A stretch of 64,000 bases of DNA from Gemmobacter lanyuensis (GCF_014652355.1 NZ_BMYQ01000004.1:177433-241432), one strand, 5' to 3'; numbered from the stretch's first letter, positions 18,424-26,174 are shown. Numbers and translations: made by a program. The notes: generated by a model not told the origin, from the sequence alone.

Positions 18424-18424
18424 A
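18377..18424 (+). repeat. attL: left 48-bp direct repeat in tRNA-Pro
   Basis: The 48 bases from the anticodon loop to one base past CCA are repeated exactly at 26356-26403. This is the classic product of tyrosine-integrase insertion into a tRNA 3' end; the tRNA stays intact. Confidence 0.95.
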
Positions 18425-18491
18425 TTTCCCGCACAATTTCAAGCACATAGTAAAACCCCTCGGGGGATCGCCCAGCGCTTGGACCTATCCC

Positions 18492-18510
18492 GTAAGCAAC
18501 TGATAAGCAG
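18492..18510 (+). promoter_or_regulatory. Candidate integrase arm-binding repeat, left end
   Basis: GTAAGCAACTGATAAGCAG, 68 bases inside attL, matches 16 of 19 positions of 26175-26193 near the other end, in the same orientation. Each contains two TAAGCA units. The remaining part of 18425-18693 holds two hairpins (CACCTCGGG stem at 18543-18568; CGGGGG/CCCCCG at about 18653-18670) and no gene. Confidence 0.5.
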
Positions 18511-18693
18511 CGCAGACCCTTCGGGCGACTCGCTCAGCAAAACACCTCGGGAGCCATCCCCCGAGGTGCTACAGCGTCGAGACCTGAAAGGAGGCAAGCC
18601 CCCGCTGCTGCGTCCGTTGGATTTACCGAGGAACTTGACGCTATGCCTCGTCGGGGGTGGCATCCCCCGCGCCGTGGAAGCCCAGAGTCTCCT

Positions 18694-19170
18694 TCACCAC
18701 GGCGGTTGTTCTGGACGGCATCCATCGCACATGCGCTGGCGGATCACGTCCTGAGAGAAGTAGGCCTTGCCGCACTTCATGCAGCACCGCCACCCGACTT
18801 GCCTGACCACACGGGGCGGCCGGAAATTGTGGTCAAGCACCTGCTCGCGCCGCTTGCCCCCGTCCCACGGCCAAGCCTCGGGTTCCTCAAGGTCGTGCCC
18901 GAGGCCTTGCGGTTCGTGGAGCCTAGCTTTGGCACCGGCTGGCTTGACCTTCTCGACCTTCGGGGCCTGCGCTCGTTGTGCTGGCGCTGTGCGCGGCTTG
19001 GGGGTGGCCTCGCGCTTGGGGGTGCTGGCAGCACGGGCCGCACGCTGTGCCGCGCGTGCTTCGCGCTGCGCGGCCTGCTCTGCCGCACGCTTTGCGCCTG
19101 CCTCAACCCGTTCGCGGTTGTCGGCTTGCCATGCGGCGAGCCAAGCGGGTGTGTCGGCCAGTGTGGTCAT
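18694..19170 (-). CDS. Element protein with C-terminal zinc ribbon
   Basis: 158 residues. Residues 1-90 are alanine- and arginine-rich and probably helical (EAGAKRAAEQAAQREARAAQ...), a low-complexity basic region. The C-terminus has a four-cysteine motif, CCMKCGKAYFSQDVIRQRMC-DGC, typical of a small zinc ribbon. It may bind nucleic acid. Last gene of the minus-strand operon; its ATG overlaps the previous stop as ATGA at 19167-19170. No family recognised. Confidence 0.7.
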   Translation of the reverse strand: MTTLADTPAWLAAWQADNRERVEAGAKRAAEQAAQREARAAQRAARAASTPKREATPKPRTAPAQRAQAPKVEKVKPAGAKARLHEPQGLGHDLEEPEAWPWDGGKRREQVLDHNFRPPRVVRQVGWRCCMKCGKAYFSQDVIRQRMCDGCRPEQPPW

Positions 19171-19415
19171 CGCCGCCAGACCCCGTTGCCTGTGGCGCGG
19201 CGCACGTCCCAAGACCCCTCGGTGTCCCACCGCCGCAGGCAGTCGAGCAGCACGGGCATGTCGGTGCCGCACAGCTTGCCCGCTTCCACCTCGGCCATGC
19301 ACTCGGCAGCGAAGGCTTCCGTGCTACCGTAGAGCGCTGCAATCGGTGACGGGCGCGGTTGCTGCGCCGCCTTGAGCTGCTTCACCTGCGACAGGAGGGC
19401 GCGAGGGCTTGCCAT
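19167..19415 (-). CDS. Small element protein, unknown
   Basis: 82 residues, mostly helical with a single cysteine near the middle (GKLCGTDMPVLLDCLRRWD has two). Coupled at both ends by ATGA overlaps (19167-19170 and 19412-19417 region), which is strong evidence that it is translated. No recognisable domain. Confidence 0.65.
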   Translation of the reverse strand: MASPRALLSQVKQLKAAQQPRPSPIAALYGSTEAFAAECMAEVEAGKLCGTDMPVLLDCLRRWDTEGSWDVRRATGNGVWRR

Positions 19416-19606
19416 CAGAAGTTCAGCTTTCGCGGGGTCAGTGTCGTCAGGGCAGTTGCCAGCACCTTGGCACGCTGCACAGCAGCGGGGCGCTCCAACC
19501 GCTCGGTGACGATACGGTCAACACGGCGTGCGATGAGGATGGCCTCAATCTGCCGCACCGTCTTGCCTTCGAACTGAGCCGGGGTCTTGCGCTCAGGCAC
19601 GGCCAT
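19415..19606 (-). CDS. Small element protein, unknown
   Basis: 63 residues, basic and helical (KTVRQIEAILIARRVDRIVTERLER). Its stop overlaps the next ATG by one base and its start lies 14 bases inside the upstream gene, so the four genes here are translationally chained. Function unknown. Confidence 0.6.
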   Translation of the reverse strand: MAVPERKTPAQFEGKTVRQIEAILIARRVDRIVTERLERPAAVQRAKVLATALTTLTPRKLNF

Positions 19607-19913
19607 CGTCTTTCAGCTTCTGCATGGCTGCGGCGATGGACGGTGCAGCGCCGAGGCATTGCGCGAACGCCATCTCGCCGCGCACCTCCGAGGTGAGCGC
19701 CCCTTCGGCCCGCCGCTGGTGGATTGCGTCCAGGTCAGCATTCGTCACCCCGTGGCGGTTGCTGTCACCCTTGCCGTCAACCGTGCCATCGGCCTTGAGC
19801 GCACCAGCGGGCTTGGCCTCGCGCTGCTTGGCGCGGTTCTCAGCGCCCTTCGCGGCAGCCGCGTCTTGCATCGCTGCCCAGCGGGCCACGTCGTTCATCG
19901 GTTCGTCGTTCAT
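19593..19913 (-). CDS. Small element protein, unknown
   Basis: 106 residues, soluble, charged (AAKGAENRAKQREAKPAG) with a helical second half. Its ATG overlaps the stop of the upstream gene (ATGA at 19910-19913). No domain recognised; only its place in the overlapping operon supports it. Confidence 0.6.
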   Translation of the reverse strand: MNDEPMNDVARWAAMQDAAAAKGAENRAKQREAKPAGALKADGTVDGKGDSNRHGVTNADLDAIHQRRAEGALTSEVRGEMAFAQCLGAAPSIAAAMQKLKDDGRA

Positions 19914-20299
19914 GTCATGGCTCCAAGATGCTTGAGCATGTCCAGCGCATCGGCGCGGGGCTTCGCTTGGTTGCTGTTGCGGACGATGTCCCAGAGGGTG
20001 CGAATTACGAACTGCCGACGGTCCGCGTCCCCTTCGAGGGTCTCGTCCTTACCCAAGTCGGCAGGGATCAGGCCGAACCGTTGCGCCTCGGTCAGTGTCA
20101 GGCACAGGACCTTCACCGAAACTGGCACGGGGGACATGCGGTTGGCAGCGGCTTCGGCCAGCTTGAGGGCGTGCCCGAACTGTTCCACGGTGTGCAGCGA
20201 CACCTTGCGGCCTGCAACTGTGGTGACCACAAACAGGTCGTCCGGGCCGGGTGAAAGGGCGACGACGCGACCGCCGCCGGGTGTGTGAATGTTCGTCAT
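19910..20299 (-). CDS. Element protein, unknown
   Basis: 129 residues with a beta-rich N-terminal half (GGGRVVALSPGPDDLFVVTTVAGRKVSLHTVEQ) that resembles small OB- or SH3-like domains only in pattern, and a helical C-terminal half (FVIRTLWDIVRNSNQAKPRADALDMLKHL). Start overlaps the stop of the DUF5681 gene by four bases. No function assigned. Confidence 0.65.
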   Translation of the reverse strand: MTNIHTPGGGRVVALSPGPDDLFVVTTVAGRKVSLHTVEQFGHALKLAEAAANRMSPVPVSVKVLCLTLTEAQRFGLIPADLGKDETLEGDADRRQFVIRTLWDIVRNSNQAKPRADALDMLKHLGAMT

Positions 20300-20757
20300 G
20301 GCGTGATGTCCCTTGCCTTGAGCGCTGCCACTTCGGCAGCAAGTTCTTCGGTGACACGGGCTTGGCTCAGCGTGCCGATGGCCCGGATGATCTGTTCGCC
20401 TGTGTCGGGCGGCACCTCCCCGGCAGCGACAGCGGCCAGCACCTGCTGAATCTGCACTGTGATGGAGGCTTCAGGGTCGAACTGAAACTCGACGGTCTGC
20501 GACTGCGCACGGAGGGCGGGCAGCACCCTCCCGAGAACAAGCGCAGCGCTTGCGGCATCGCCCTCCTTGGCGCGTGCCAGCACCGCGTCAACCACCTCGC
20601 CAGCCTCGGTCAGCAGAGTGTTGAGCAGCTTGGCCCGCTTGTCCCTGACGCCCTTCGGCTTGCCGGCAGGGTTCCCGCTCTGACCCTTCTTGAACTTCGT
20701 GTCAGGTCCGGGAACGAACCCCTGCATCCAGCTGGGCTGTTGAACCACTTCGTTCAT
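20296..20757 (-). CDS. DUF5681 domain protein
   Basis: 153 residues. The N-terminal block KFKKGQSGNPAGKPKGVRDK (about residues 24-43) is the DUF5681 signature. Such proteins are common in prophages, often close to terminase genes, and some have been treated as small-terminase-like, but there is no large terminase here. GCAGGAAACCTG precedes the ATG at 20757; an upstream ATG at 20784 is possible. The remainder is helical. Confidence 0.8.
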   Translation of the reverse strand: MNEVVQQPSWMQGFVPGPDTKFKKGQSGNPAGKPKGVRDKRAKLLNTLLTEAGEVVDAVLARAKEGDAASAALVLGRVLPALRAQSQTVEFQFDPEASITVQIQQVLAAVAAGEVPPDTGEQIIRAIGTLSQARVTEELAAEVAALKARDITP

Positions 20758-20792
20758 CAGGTTTCCTGCTAATCTGGTTTCCATTCAGGTGC

Positions 20793-21542
20793 TCACCCGC
20801 CCAGTTGGGCGAAGGCTTTGGCGGAGGACTGCTTGAGCTTGCGCAGCTCGTTCGGGTGGAACTTGCGCTTGGTCTTGGGGTCTTCGTAGACACCCACGGC
20901 CTTTTCGATGCTCTGGAAGATCAGCCCGCCGTTGCGGTCCAGCAGGTCAGCCGCCGCCTGCATCGCACGCTGGCGCTTCACAAGGGCCGGGTTGTTCTTC
21001 TCGTGGAACATGCGGAGCAGCACCGCCTGCGCATTCGGGTCAAGCCCGCTCAGGTATGCGGGCCCACCGAGCGCGCTCATCGCGGTGTCAGTGTCACCCG
21101 ACACGATGGCGTTGCGCACGAAATCCATGGGCGACTTGCCCTCGGCTTTCAGCCCACGGATGTAGGCCCGCACCTCCGCCGCGATGGTATGAGCGGCACG
21201 CGACTGGACAGGTGTGGTCAGTTCCTTCTCGATGTTCGCAATCCCGCTGCGCATGTTGGCGGCGGCCTTGTCGAACGCCTTGGTGGCCCGTTCCATCACC
21301 TTGTCAGCCACGTCCGCGACACGCAGAACGCGGTCAGCGGGCGTCAAGGTCAGGTCGTTCTCCACCGCTTCGCGGGCATCGAGAACCTTCCCGACCGTCT
21401 CATAGGCGTGCGTGAAGGCTTCGACGACCTGTTGCAGTTCGCCCTCGGTGTCGCTGTCAAAGTCCTCAAGGCTCGCCACAATCTGCGGATGCAGAGATGG
21501 CGTCACCCGTCCGTCAACCCCAAGCTCCAAATCCCGTGCCAT
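20793..21542 (-). CDS. Element protein, helical, unknown
   Basis: 249 residues, predicted almost wholly alpha-helical with long charged segments (DTEGELQQVVEAFTHAYETV, VADKVMERATKAFDKAAANM). No membrane segment or signal peptide. First gene of the seven-gene minus-strand operon. The ATG at 21542 follows GCGAGGGTTGAA; the frame remains open to 21644. It could be structural or DNA-binding, but nothing in the sequence decides this. Confidence 0.65.
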   Translation of the reverse strand: MARDLELGVDGRVTPSLHPQIVASLEDFDSDTEGELQQVVEAFTHAYETVGKVLDAREAVENDLTLTPADRVLRVADVADKVMERATKAFDKAAANMRSGIANIEKELTTPVQSRAAHTIAAEVRAYIRGLKAEGKSPMDFVRNAIVSGDTDTAMSALGGPAYLSGLDPNAQAVLLRMFHEKNNPALVKRQRAMQAAADLLDRNGGLIFQSIEKAVGVYEDPKTKRKFHPNELRKLKQSSAKAFAQLGG

Positions 21543-21770
21543 TTCAACCCTCGCTTTCAGGCGTGATACTTGCCATTGGCTTACAGGGTAGGACGGTTTC
21601 GCAGGCGGCGCGACAAAAAACGTATATAAATCAATATGATGCAAGAACCCCTGTTCGGTCGGCTTTCCTATGGCAAAGCAGGGGGTCGGCTTTATCCGAA
21701 GCGATTACCACAATTTCAACACAATTCGCTGGACCTGCCGGGGTGACACGCTGGCTGTGCCGAGGCTGTA

Positions 21771-21802
21771 GCACAGGGGGCGGGGCAACTCGCCCCCTGT
21801 GC
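21771..21802. repeat. 12-bp-stem hairpin in the divergent region
   Basis: GCACAGGGGGCG at 21771-21782 is exactly complementary to 21791-21802, loop of eight bases. No T-tract follows on either strand. Confidence 0.8.
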
Positions 21803-21824
21803 ACTGGCGGCAGCGGCAAGCGGT

Positions 21825-21842
21825 GCTGTGCTCGAGCACAGC
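21825..21842. promoter_or_regulatory. Perfect 18-bp palindrome
   Basis: GCTGTGCTCGAGCACAGC is a loop-free palindrome, the usual form of a dimeric repressor site. It lies 61 bases upstream of the ATG at 21904. The element has no obvious repressor gene. Confidence 0.5.
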
Positions 21843-21903
21843 GCTTGACAAGCCCAAATGCCGAATGCCTTCTGATTGTGGAATAGCAACCCGGAGTGGC
21901 AGA

Positions 21904-22116
21904 ATGAAGGTCAGCATCAAGAAATTCGATGTCGAAATGGAAGTTAAGAATAAGGGCATCGAGTTCGATGTGTATTCCCCGAATGGCGCGGACCATCTTG
22001 GCGATTGCATCGTGACCAAGACTGGCCTGATCTGGTGCGAGGGTAGAGAGCGGCGCGCGAACGGGGTGTCCGTTACTTGGGCGCAGTTCATCGCTTGGAT
22101 GAATGCTCAACGATAG
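21904..22116 (+). CDS. Small element protein (70 aa), unknown
   Basis: Starts MKVSIKKFDVEMEVKNKGIE and contains GDCIVTKTGLIWCEGR and VSVTWAQFIAWM. The protein looks like a compact beta-rich domain and I recall similar 65-75-residue hypothetical proteins scattered in proteobacterial accessory DNA. GGAGTGG precedes the ATG at 21904. A 7-bp stem hairpin (22129-22153) follows. Confidence 0.7.
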   Translation: MKVSIKKFDVEMEVKNKGIEFDVYSPNGADHLGDCIVTKTGLIWCEGRERRANGVSVTWAQFIAWMNAQR

Positions 22117-22128
22117 GGTCGAAGTAAC

Positions 22129-22153
22129 GCAGGCCACCATAGGGATGGCCTGC
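22129..22153 (+). terminator. Hairpin after the 70-aa gene
   Basis: GCAGGCC (22129-22135) pairs with GGCCTGC (22147-22153). Weak evidence for termination, as no T-tract follows. Confidence 0.3.
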
Positions 22154-22274
22154 TAATGCTCAGAGGCCCCGTGCGTGGCGTGGACGACCCGGCAGCTTCT
22201 TTGGCTTCACTCGATAGCAGTTCCCCATGCTGTCAGCCATGCGGTTATCGCTACCAGCTCGCCTATCATGTGCG

Positions 22275-22496
22275 TTATTTCTGTGCACTGAGCCGTGCCA
22301 TCAATTCAGCGCCTTTGGCGATTGCCGATCGTTCCGCGATATCAGAGGGGTTGTGCTTGGCAGCTTCGGCTTCCATAGCTGCGGCAATCTGGAAGGCCCG
22401 CTGTGCAAGGAACTCGTCGCTGATGCTGCTTCCACGCGCGAGGATGATCATTGCCTGCATCGCCTCCACGGCGAAATGTTCAAGTCGGGTAAGCAT
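22275..22496 (-). CDS. Small element protein (73 aa), unknown
   Basis: Helical, alanine- and methionine-rich (MLTRLEHFAVEAMQAMIILA ... AMEAEAAKHNPSDIAERSAIAKGAELMARL). A CTTGGAG site lies nine bases before the ATG at 22496. It faces away from the AbiU2-like gene (divergent, 102 bases between starts), so it may be a small regulatory or immunity partner; this is a guess from position only. Confidence 0.5.
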   Translation of the reverse strand: MLTRLEHFAVEAMQAMIILARGSSISDEFLAQRAFQIAAAMEAEAAKHNPSDIAERSAIAKGAELMARLSAQK

Positions 22497-22598
22497 GATG
22501 TTGATACTCCAAGGGTTGTGACCACAGGCGCACGCTGCGACTGGCGTTCGGTTCGTCACAACGGCAAAATGCACCTCGATTGGGATGGAGTGAATCAG

Positions 22599-23276
22599 AT
22601 GACTGTGAGGGTGCTGACAGTGGGCGAACTGAACAGCCTGCACATGGAGTATTCGCACAGGTTCAAGGTCGAGTTTCAGCAGTTATTGGAGCAGATGACC
22701 TTCGCTCGAGTTGTGTTCAGGAACAACGAATTGCTGTTCAAGGACGAGGAGACGCCATTTTACCATACCCTGCATCACTGCTTCGGATGTTCATTCGAGG
22801 GCATGGCTTTGGGGCTGTCCCGGGTATGGGATAAAGACTGCAAAGTCCGAAAAGACCAAAGCCACTTGAACTTAATCTCCATTCCGATGCTCGCCACCCA
22901 TTTCGCGGACCAGAACTTTCTGGGGTGTCATGGGTTGAAGTCCAGTCATCAGGACCGTGTATTGTTCGACACGCTTTACGCCGATCCCTTGCGCACTCGG
23001 CTTCGCGTCGTTCGCACCGAGGCGTTGGCCCACAGCGTCATGGTTGGCAAAAGCAAAGACCGTTACAAGAGCGACATAAATGGGAAGCACGATTTTGGCG
23101 TCGTGAACGGCGATGCCCTTGATTACTGCCAGAAGACCCTTGACCTGCTGTTTTCATTGAACGATCAGCTCACCATTTCGAAGTGGCGAGCCAAAAGGAC
23201 GATGGCTGACATGACGGGCGAGTGGAACGAGCGTCATGTTGCGTTCCTGAGACACTTCGTCCCCGAGGTGCAGTGA
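22599..23276 (+). CDS. AbiU2-like HEPN-domain protein
   Basis: 225 residues. The pattern fits the HEPN_AbiU2 family from abortive-infection systems: helix with SFEGMALGLSRVWDKD (about 65-80), a central NLISIPMLATHF helix, and RVVRTEALAHS (about 136-146) giving the R-x5-H HEPN motif (Arg139, His145). HEPN proteins of this kind are usually RNases in defence or toxin-antitoxin modules. GGATGGAG precedes the ATG at 22599. Assigned from motif reading, not a search. Confidence 0.6.
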   Translation: MTVRVLTVGELNSLHMEYSHRFKVEFQQLLEQMTFARVVFRNNELLFKDEETPFYHTLHHCFGCSFEGMALGLSRVWDKDCKVRKDQSHLNLISIPMLATHFADQNFLGCHGLKSSHQDRVLFDTLYADPLRTRLRVVRTEALAHSVMVGKSKDRYKSDINGKHDFGVVNGDALDYCQKTLDLLFSLNDQLTISKWRAKRTMADMTGEWNERHVAFLRHFVPEVQ

Positions 23277-23598
23277 CAAGGCGGGCAAATGCTTGCCCCC
23301 GGCTTGTCGGTCGAAATGACCACAGGGCAAAGCCGATGCAGTCCAGCCGCTTGCCCCGTGGCGACCGCCTGCTGAGGGGTAAGGCGTTCGACCTGTAAAC
23401 GGGGGCTTTGTCCCCTTTTTCCCCATACCCCCTCGCCCCGGCTGATCTGTGCAGCGCGTATTAAGGGGCTAAGGTGCTAACAGTGTAGAAGTCAGTATGA
23501 AGAAAAAGGGGATTAAGGGTAAAAAGCTGTATTTCAATGACTTAGCGTAGGGGGCTAGGCGGGGACTATGCCCCTTTTCCCCCTCGCCCGGCCCCACC
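23277..23598. other. Convergent intergenic region with a repeated GC-skewed motif
   Basis: 322 bases between the ends of the HEPN gene and the DUF3987-like gene. It has two copies of a motif, CCCCTTTTTCCCC...CCTCGCCCCGGC near 23411-23445 and CCCCTTTTCCCCCTCGCCCGGC near 23573-23595, each preceded by a short GGGG/CCCC hairpin. They could terminate transcription in both directions. Between them lies AT-richer sequence (23450-23550) with no open frame of note. Confidence 0.5.
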
Positions 23599-25008
23599 TC
23601 ATTCATCCGAAGCATCATAAAGGTCGATCAGCGTGTAGTAGTTGGCCGGGCGGCCCGCTGTGGTCATCGTTTCAGTGTGGATGCGCGGGGGCGACTCGCG
23701 TTGCAGCGCCTCCATGGCCCGCTTCACATCAACCGCCGTCAAATCCCGTCGCTGATACTTGTTCGTCGCCTTCATGGCGAGGGCGCTGTGGCTCACCTTC
23801 ACCCCGCCCAGTTCGTCGATCATCTTCACCAGACGGTCTTGCAGCGCCTTGTCCTTGATCGCCTTTTCGTTCGACTCGGCGGTCGAGAACACGAACAGAA
23901 CGGTCTGCTCCCAGTATTCCATCCATGCGTCCGCAGCCAACAGGTGATCCGCGTTGATCTTCGACTTGCGGTCGAACAGCGCGATCAGCGCAGCGAAGAT
24001 CATGGTGTGGAGGCTTCGGCGGCCAAGCAAGCTGCCGATCAGTTCGGGATAGGTCTGATCCTCAATCCGGGCGTAGAGCGTCGTTTCCCAGAGGCTCTGC
24101 GCGTCGTCGTCCATTTCAACCAAGCCAATGCTTGCCGCCTCCCAAAGGGCTGACGAAACATGCTGCGCGAACTGCGCCATCAGCATGGGGTCGGTTGGCT
24201 TGGGCGACGGCACGATCTTGGTGCGGGCCGAATAGAACATGGGGAAGCGATTGGCGAAACCGTTCGTCTTCTCAATGTCGTTCAGACTTTTGACGATCTC
24301 TGTTTCGGGCACCGAGCCAACGACGCAGACATGGGTGTCAGATGCACGCCGGAAGGCAGTGGCGGAAGGTGTGGTCAACATCACCCCGTCAAAGGCGTCT
24401 CGCAGCACTGTGCTGAGGGTCGCCCCCTCGCGCCGCCCCTGCGCCAACACGCCCGCGAACTCGCTGATGTCGCAGAGGAGGCGCTTGTCCAAGACGCCGG
24501 GGTCGTTGTGTTCCTTGTCACCAGTCGTCCACGAATAGGGGTCACGGACCTTCTGGATCAGCCCTTCGCCCGTTGACAGCGCCGTCAGCTTTTCGAGGGG
24601 AAGCAGGCCGTAGGGGCAGAGGTTGCGCTCGACTGCCTCGAACAGCCTGTTCGGCATTTCGGAACTGGTGCCTTTGCGACCCTTCGCTGTGGGACCAACG
24701 ATCAGCGCGAACATGCGCAAGTGACGCCTGTGGTCACCAATTTCAATGTAGGCCTTGCGCCCGAGGGTTGCGGCGAAGCGGGCAAGAATGTGGATAGCCA
24801 CGCTGGCCGGGACCGCTTCCGAATTGGAACAGGCTGCCTCGGCCATGCGCCCGAGCATTCCATGCAGGGCGGATTCGTGCAGCACCGGGCGCGGAAGAAC
24901 GTATTCGCTGAACTCCCCATCCTCTGCGGTGGCCGCCTTCTTCCGACCGCCCTGATGGGCCGCCGCGCCTTGCCCGTATAACGAAATGAAGTCTGTGAGG
25001 TCAGCCAT
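23599..25008 (-). CDS. DUF3987-like P-loop ATPase
   Basis: 469 residues. A Walker-A-like loop VGPTAKGRKGTSSEM is at about 104-118, and LLCDISEFAGVLAQ (about 175) is a Walker-B-like strand, as in DUF3987/YfjI-type proteins of mobile elements, which are related to primase-helicases. The second half is helical and ends with a winged-helix-like region (VSHSALAMKATNKYQRRDLTAVDVKRAMEALQR). Likely the element's replication or maintenance ATPase. It starts 66 bases after the integrase stop. ATG at 25008; the frame is open to 25041. Confidence 0.7.
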   Translation of the reverse strand: MADLTDFISLYGQGAAAHQGGRKKAATAEDGEFSEYVLPRPVLHESALHGMLGRMAEAACSNSEAVPASVAIHILARFAATLGRKAYIEIGDHRRHLRMFALIVGPTAKGRKGTSSEMPNRLFEAVERNLCPYGLLPLEKLTALSTGEGLIQKVRDPYSWTTGDKEHNDPGVLDKRLLCDISEFAGVLAQGRREGATLSTVLRDAFDGVMLTTPSATAFRRASDTHVCVVGSVPETEIVKSLNDIEKTNGFANRFPMFYSARTKIVPSPKPTDPMLMAQFAQHVSSALWEAASIGLVEMDDDAQSLWETTLYARIEDQTYPELIGSLLGRRSLHTMIFAALIALFDRKSKINADHLLAADAWMEYWEQTVLFVFSTAESNEKAIKDKALQDRLVKMIDELGGVKVSHSALAMKATNKYQRRDLTAVDVKRAMEALQRESPPRIHTETMTTAGRPANYYTLIDLYDASDE

Positions 25009-25074
25009 GCTGCACCCCGCCGTTGCTGGTGCCCAGCGCAAGCTGGCCCGGTTGCGGACCGAATCCGCCGTCTG

Positions 25075-26160
25075 TTACCTTGTGCATGTCACTGCTCTTA
25101 TCTGAATGCCAACTGGCCGGGTGTCCTTGATGTGGCCTGCGGCGCTGCGCGACGGGAACACGAACTTGCTCTTGGTCCCCGTCTTTTCTTCGGCCAGTTG
25201 GCGGGCCTTGAGGACGGCGACCGCTTGCGACGAGAGAGGCAACCAGACGGGGTTCTTGTTCTTCGGGTCGGGCAGGTGGAACCAGTTGTTGGCGGGGTCG
25301 GCGTCGTCAAGGTTGACGCGGTCCCATGTCAGCATGGCCCCCTCGTTGCGGCGCGTGCCCGTCAGGAGAAGAAACATCACAAGGTCGATGCCGCAGCGTG
25401 TGTCGGCGCTGAACGCGGGATTTTGCCGCGCTGTGGTCAAGTGATGCCAGAACTTTCCCACGTCGCGGCGGTCAATGTGCCGGGTGCGGACCTTGCTCTC
25501 ATGCGCGGCCAGTTCCTTCTTGATGATGGCCACAGGGTTTCGGGCAATGAGAGGTGCGCCGTCCTGCGTCTGATATTCCTCCATCGCAAAGTTGATGAGA
25601 GTGCGAAGGATTTTGAAGGCTGAGGCCGCGCTGCCGGGGGCAGGTGCGGGCGTCTTGCGCAGTCCCTTCGTGGCGATTTCCTCATACCGCTTGCGGCAGT
25701 CATTCGGCGTGATGCTTGCGATAGCGCGGGGAAGCCACTTGGCGAAGGCGGTAGTCAGGTGGCGGTCCATCTCGTCGCGGGTGTTCTCCTTGAGCATTCC
25801 GGGCCGCGCAAAGAACGCGTCGGCCACCTGCCGCAAGGTGACGGCCTTAGCCTCGTCCTCGCGCTTCACCTCGCGCGGGTCGATCCCCATGCGCATGGAC
25901 CGGAGGTGTTCGCGGGCAACGTCGCGGGCTTGGTCCACGGTGAAGACGCCGTAGGCTCCGATGGTGATGCGGGCCGGGGGTTTGCGCGGGTCAATGCGAC
26001 CCTGCACGATGAAGTTCATTCTGCCGCTAGGATTGACCCGCAGGCCGAAGCCCTTGGTTTCAGCGTCCCAGTGATACTCGTCATTCTGACCGGGCTTCAC
26101 GCGGTCAACATACCCCTTCGTGAGCTTCACGGGCGGGTGCTTGGGGGTCGGGTCAGGCAT
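25075..26160 (-). CDS. int: Tyrosine integrase, C-terminally truncated
   Basis: 361 residues. An N-terminal arm-binding domain (VKLTKGYVDRVKPGQ...), SAM-like core-binding domain (about 105-215), and the start of the catalytic domain with Arg270 in LLTGTRRNEGAMLTW and the beta-hairpin lysine region KNKNPVWLPLS. The reading frame then ends after GHIKDTRPVGIQIRAVTCTR: the HxLR box, second histidine and nucleophilic tyrosine are absent, and no other frame restores them before the next gene. GAGGAG precedes the ATG at 26160. Placed 196 bases from attR, as expected for the integrase of this element, but probably inactive. Confidence 0.88.
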   Translation of the reverse strand: MPDPTPKHPPVKLTKGYVDRVKPGQNDEYHWDAETKGFGLRVNPSGRMNFIVQGRIDPRKPPARITIGAYGVFTVDQARDVAREHLRSMRMGIDPREVKREDEAKAVTLRQVADAFFARPGMLKENTRDEMDRHLTTAFAKWLPRAIASITPNDCRKRYEEIATKGLRKTPAPAPGSAASAFKILRTLINFAMEEYQTQDGAPLIARNPVAIIKKELAAHESKVRTRHIDRRDVGKFWHHLTTARQNPAFSADTRCGIDLVMFLLLTGTRRNEGAMLTWDRVNLDDADPANNWFHLPDPKNKNPVWLPLSSQAVAVLKARQLAEEKTGTKSKFVFPSRSAAGHIKDTRPVGIQIRAVTCTR

Positions 26161-26174
26161 GGGTTTGGCTCCTC

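Larger units (their letters stand above)
21543..21903. promoter_or_regulatory. Divergent control region of the element
   Basis: 361 bases between divergent genes. An AT-rich patch near 21615-21645 probably holds the minus-strand promoter. A 12-bp stem hairpin (21771-21782 with 21791-21802) and a perfect 18-bp palindrome (21825-21842) follow on the side of the small plus-strand gene. This is the most likely site for the element's regulatory switch or replication origin. Confidence 0.5.

Noticed and set aside
22156..22521. Plus-strand frame of 121 codons
   Set aside because: Composition is unlike a protein, has no ribosome binding site, and lies opposite the better supported 73-residue gene.
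18694..26160. Complete prophage
   Set aside because: No capsid, portal, tail, holin or large terminase gene is present in the element.
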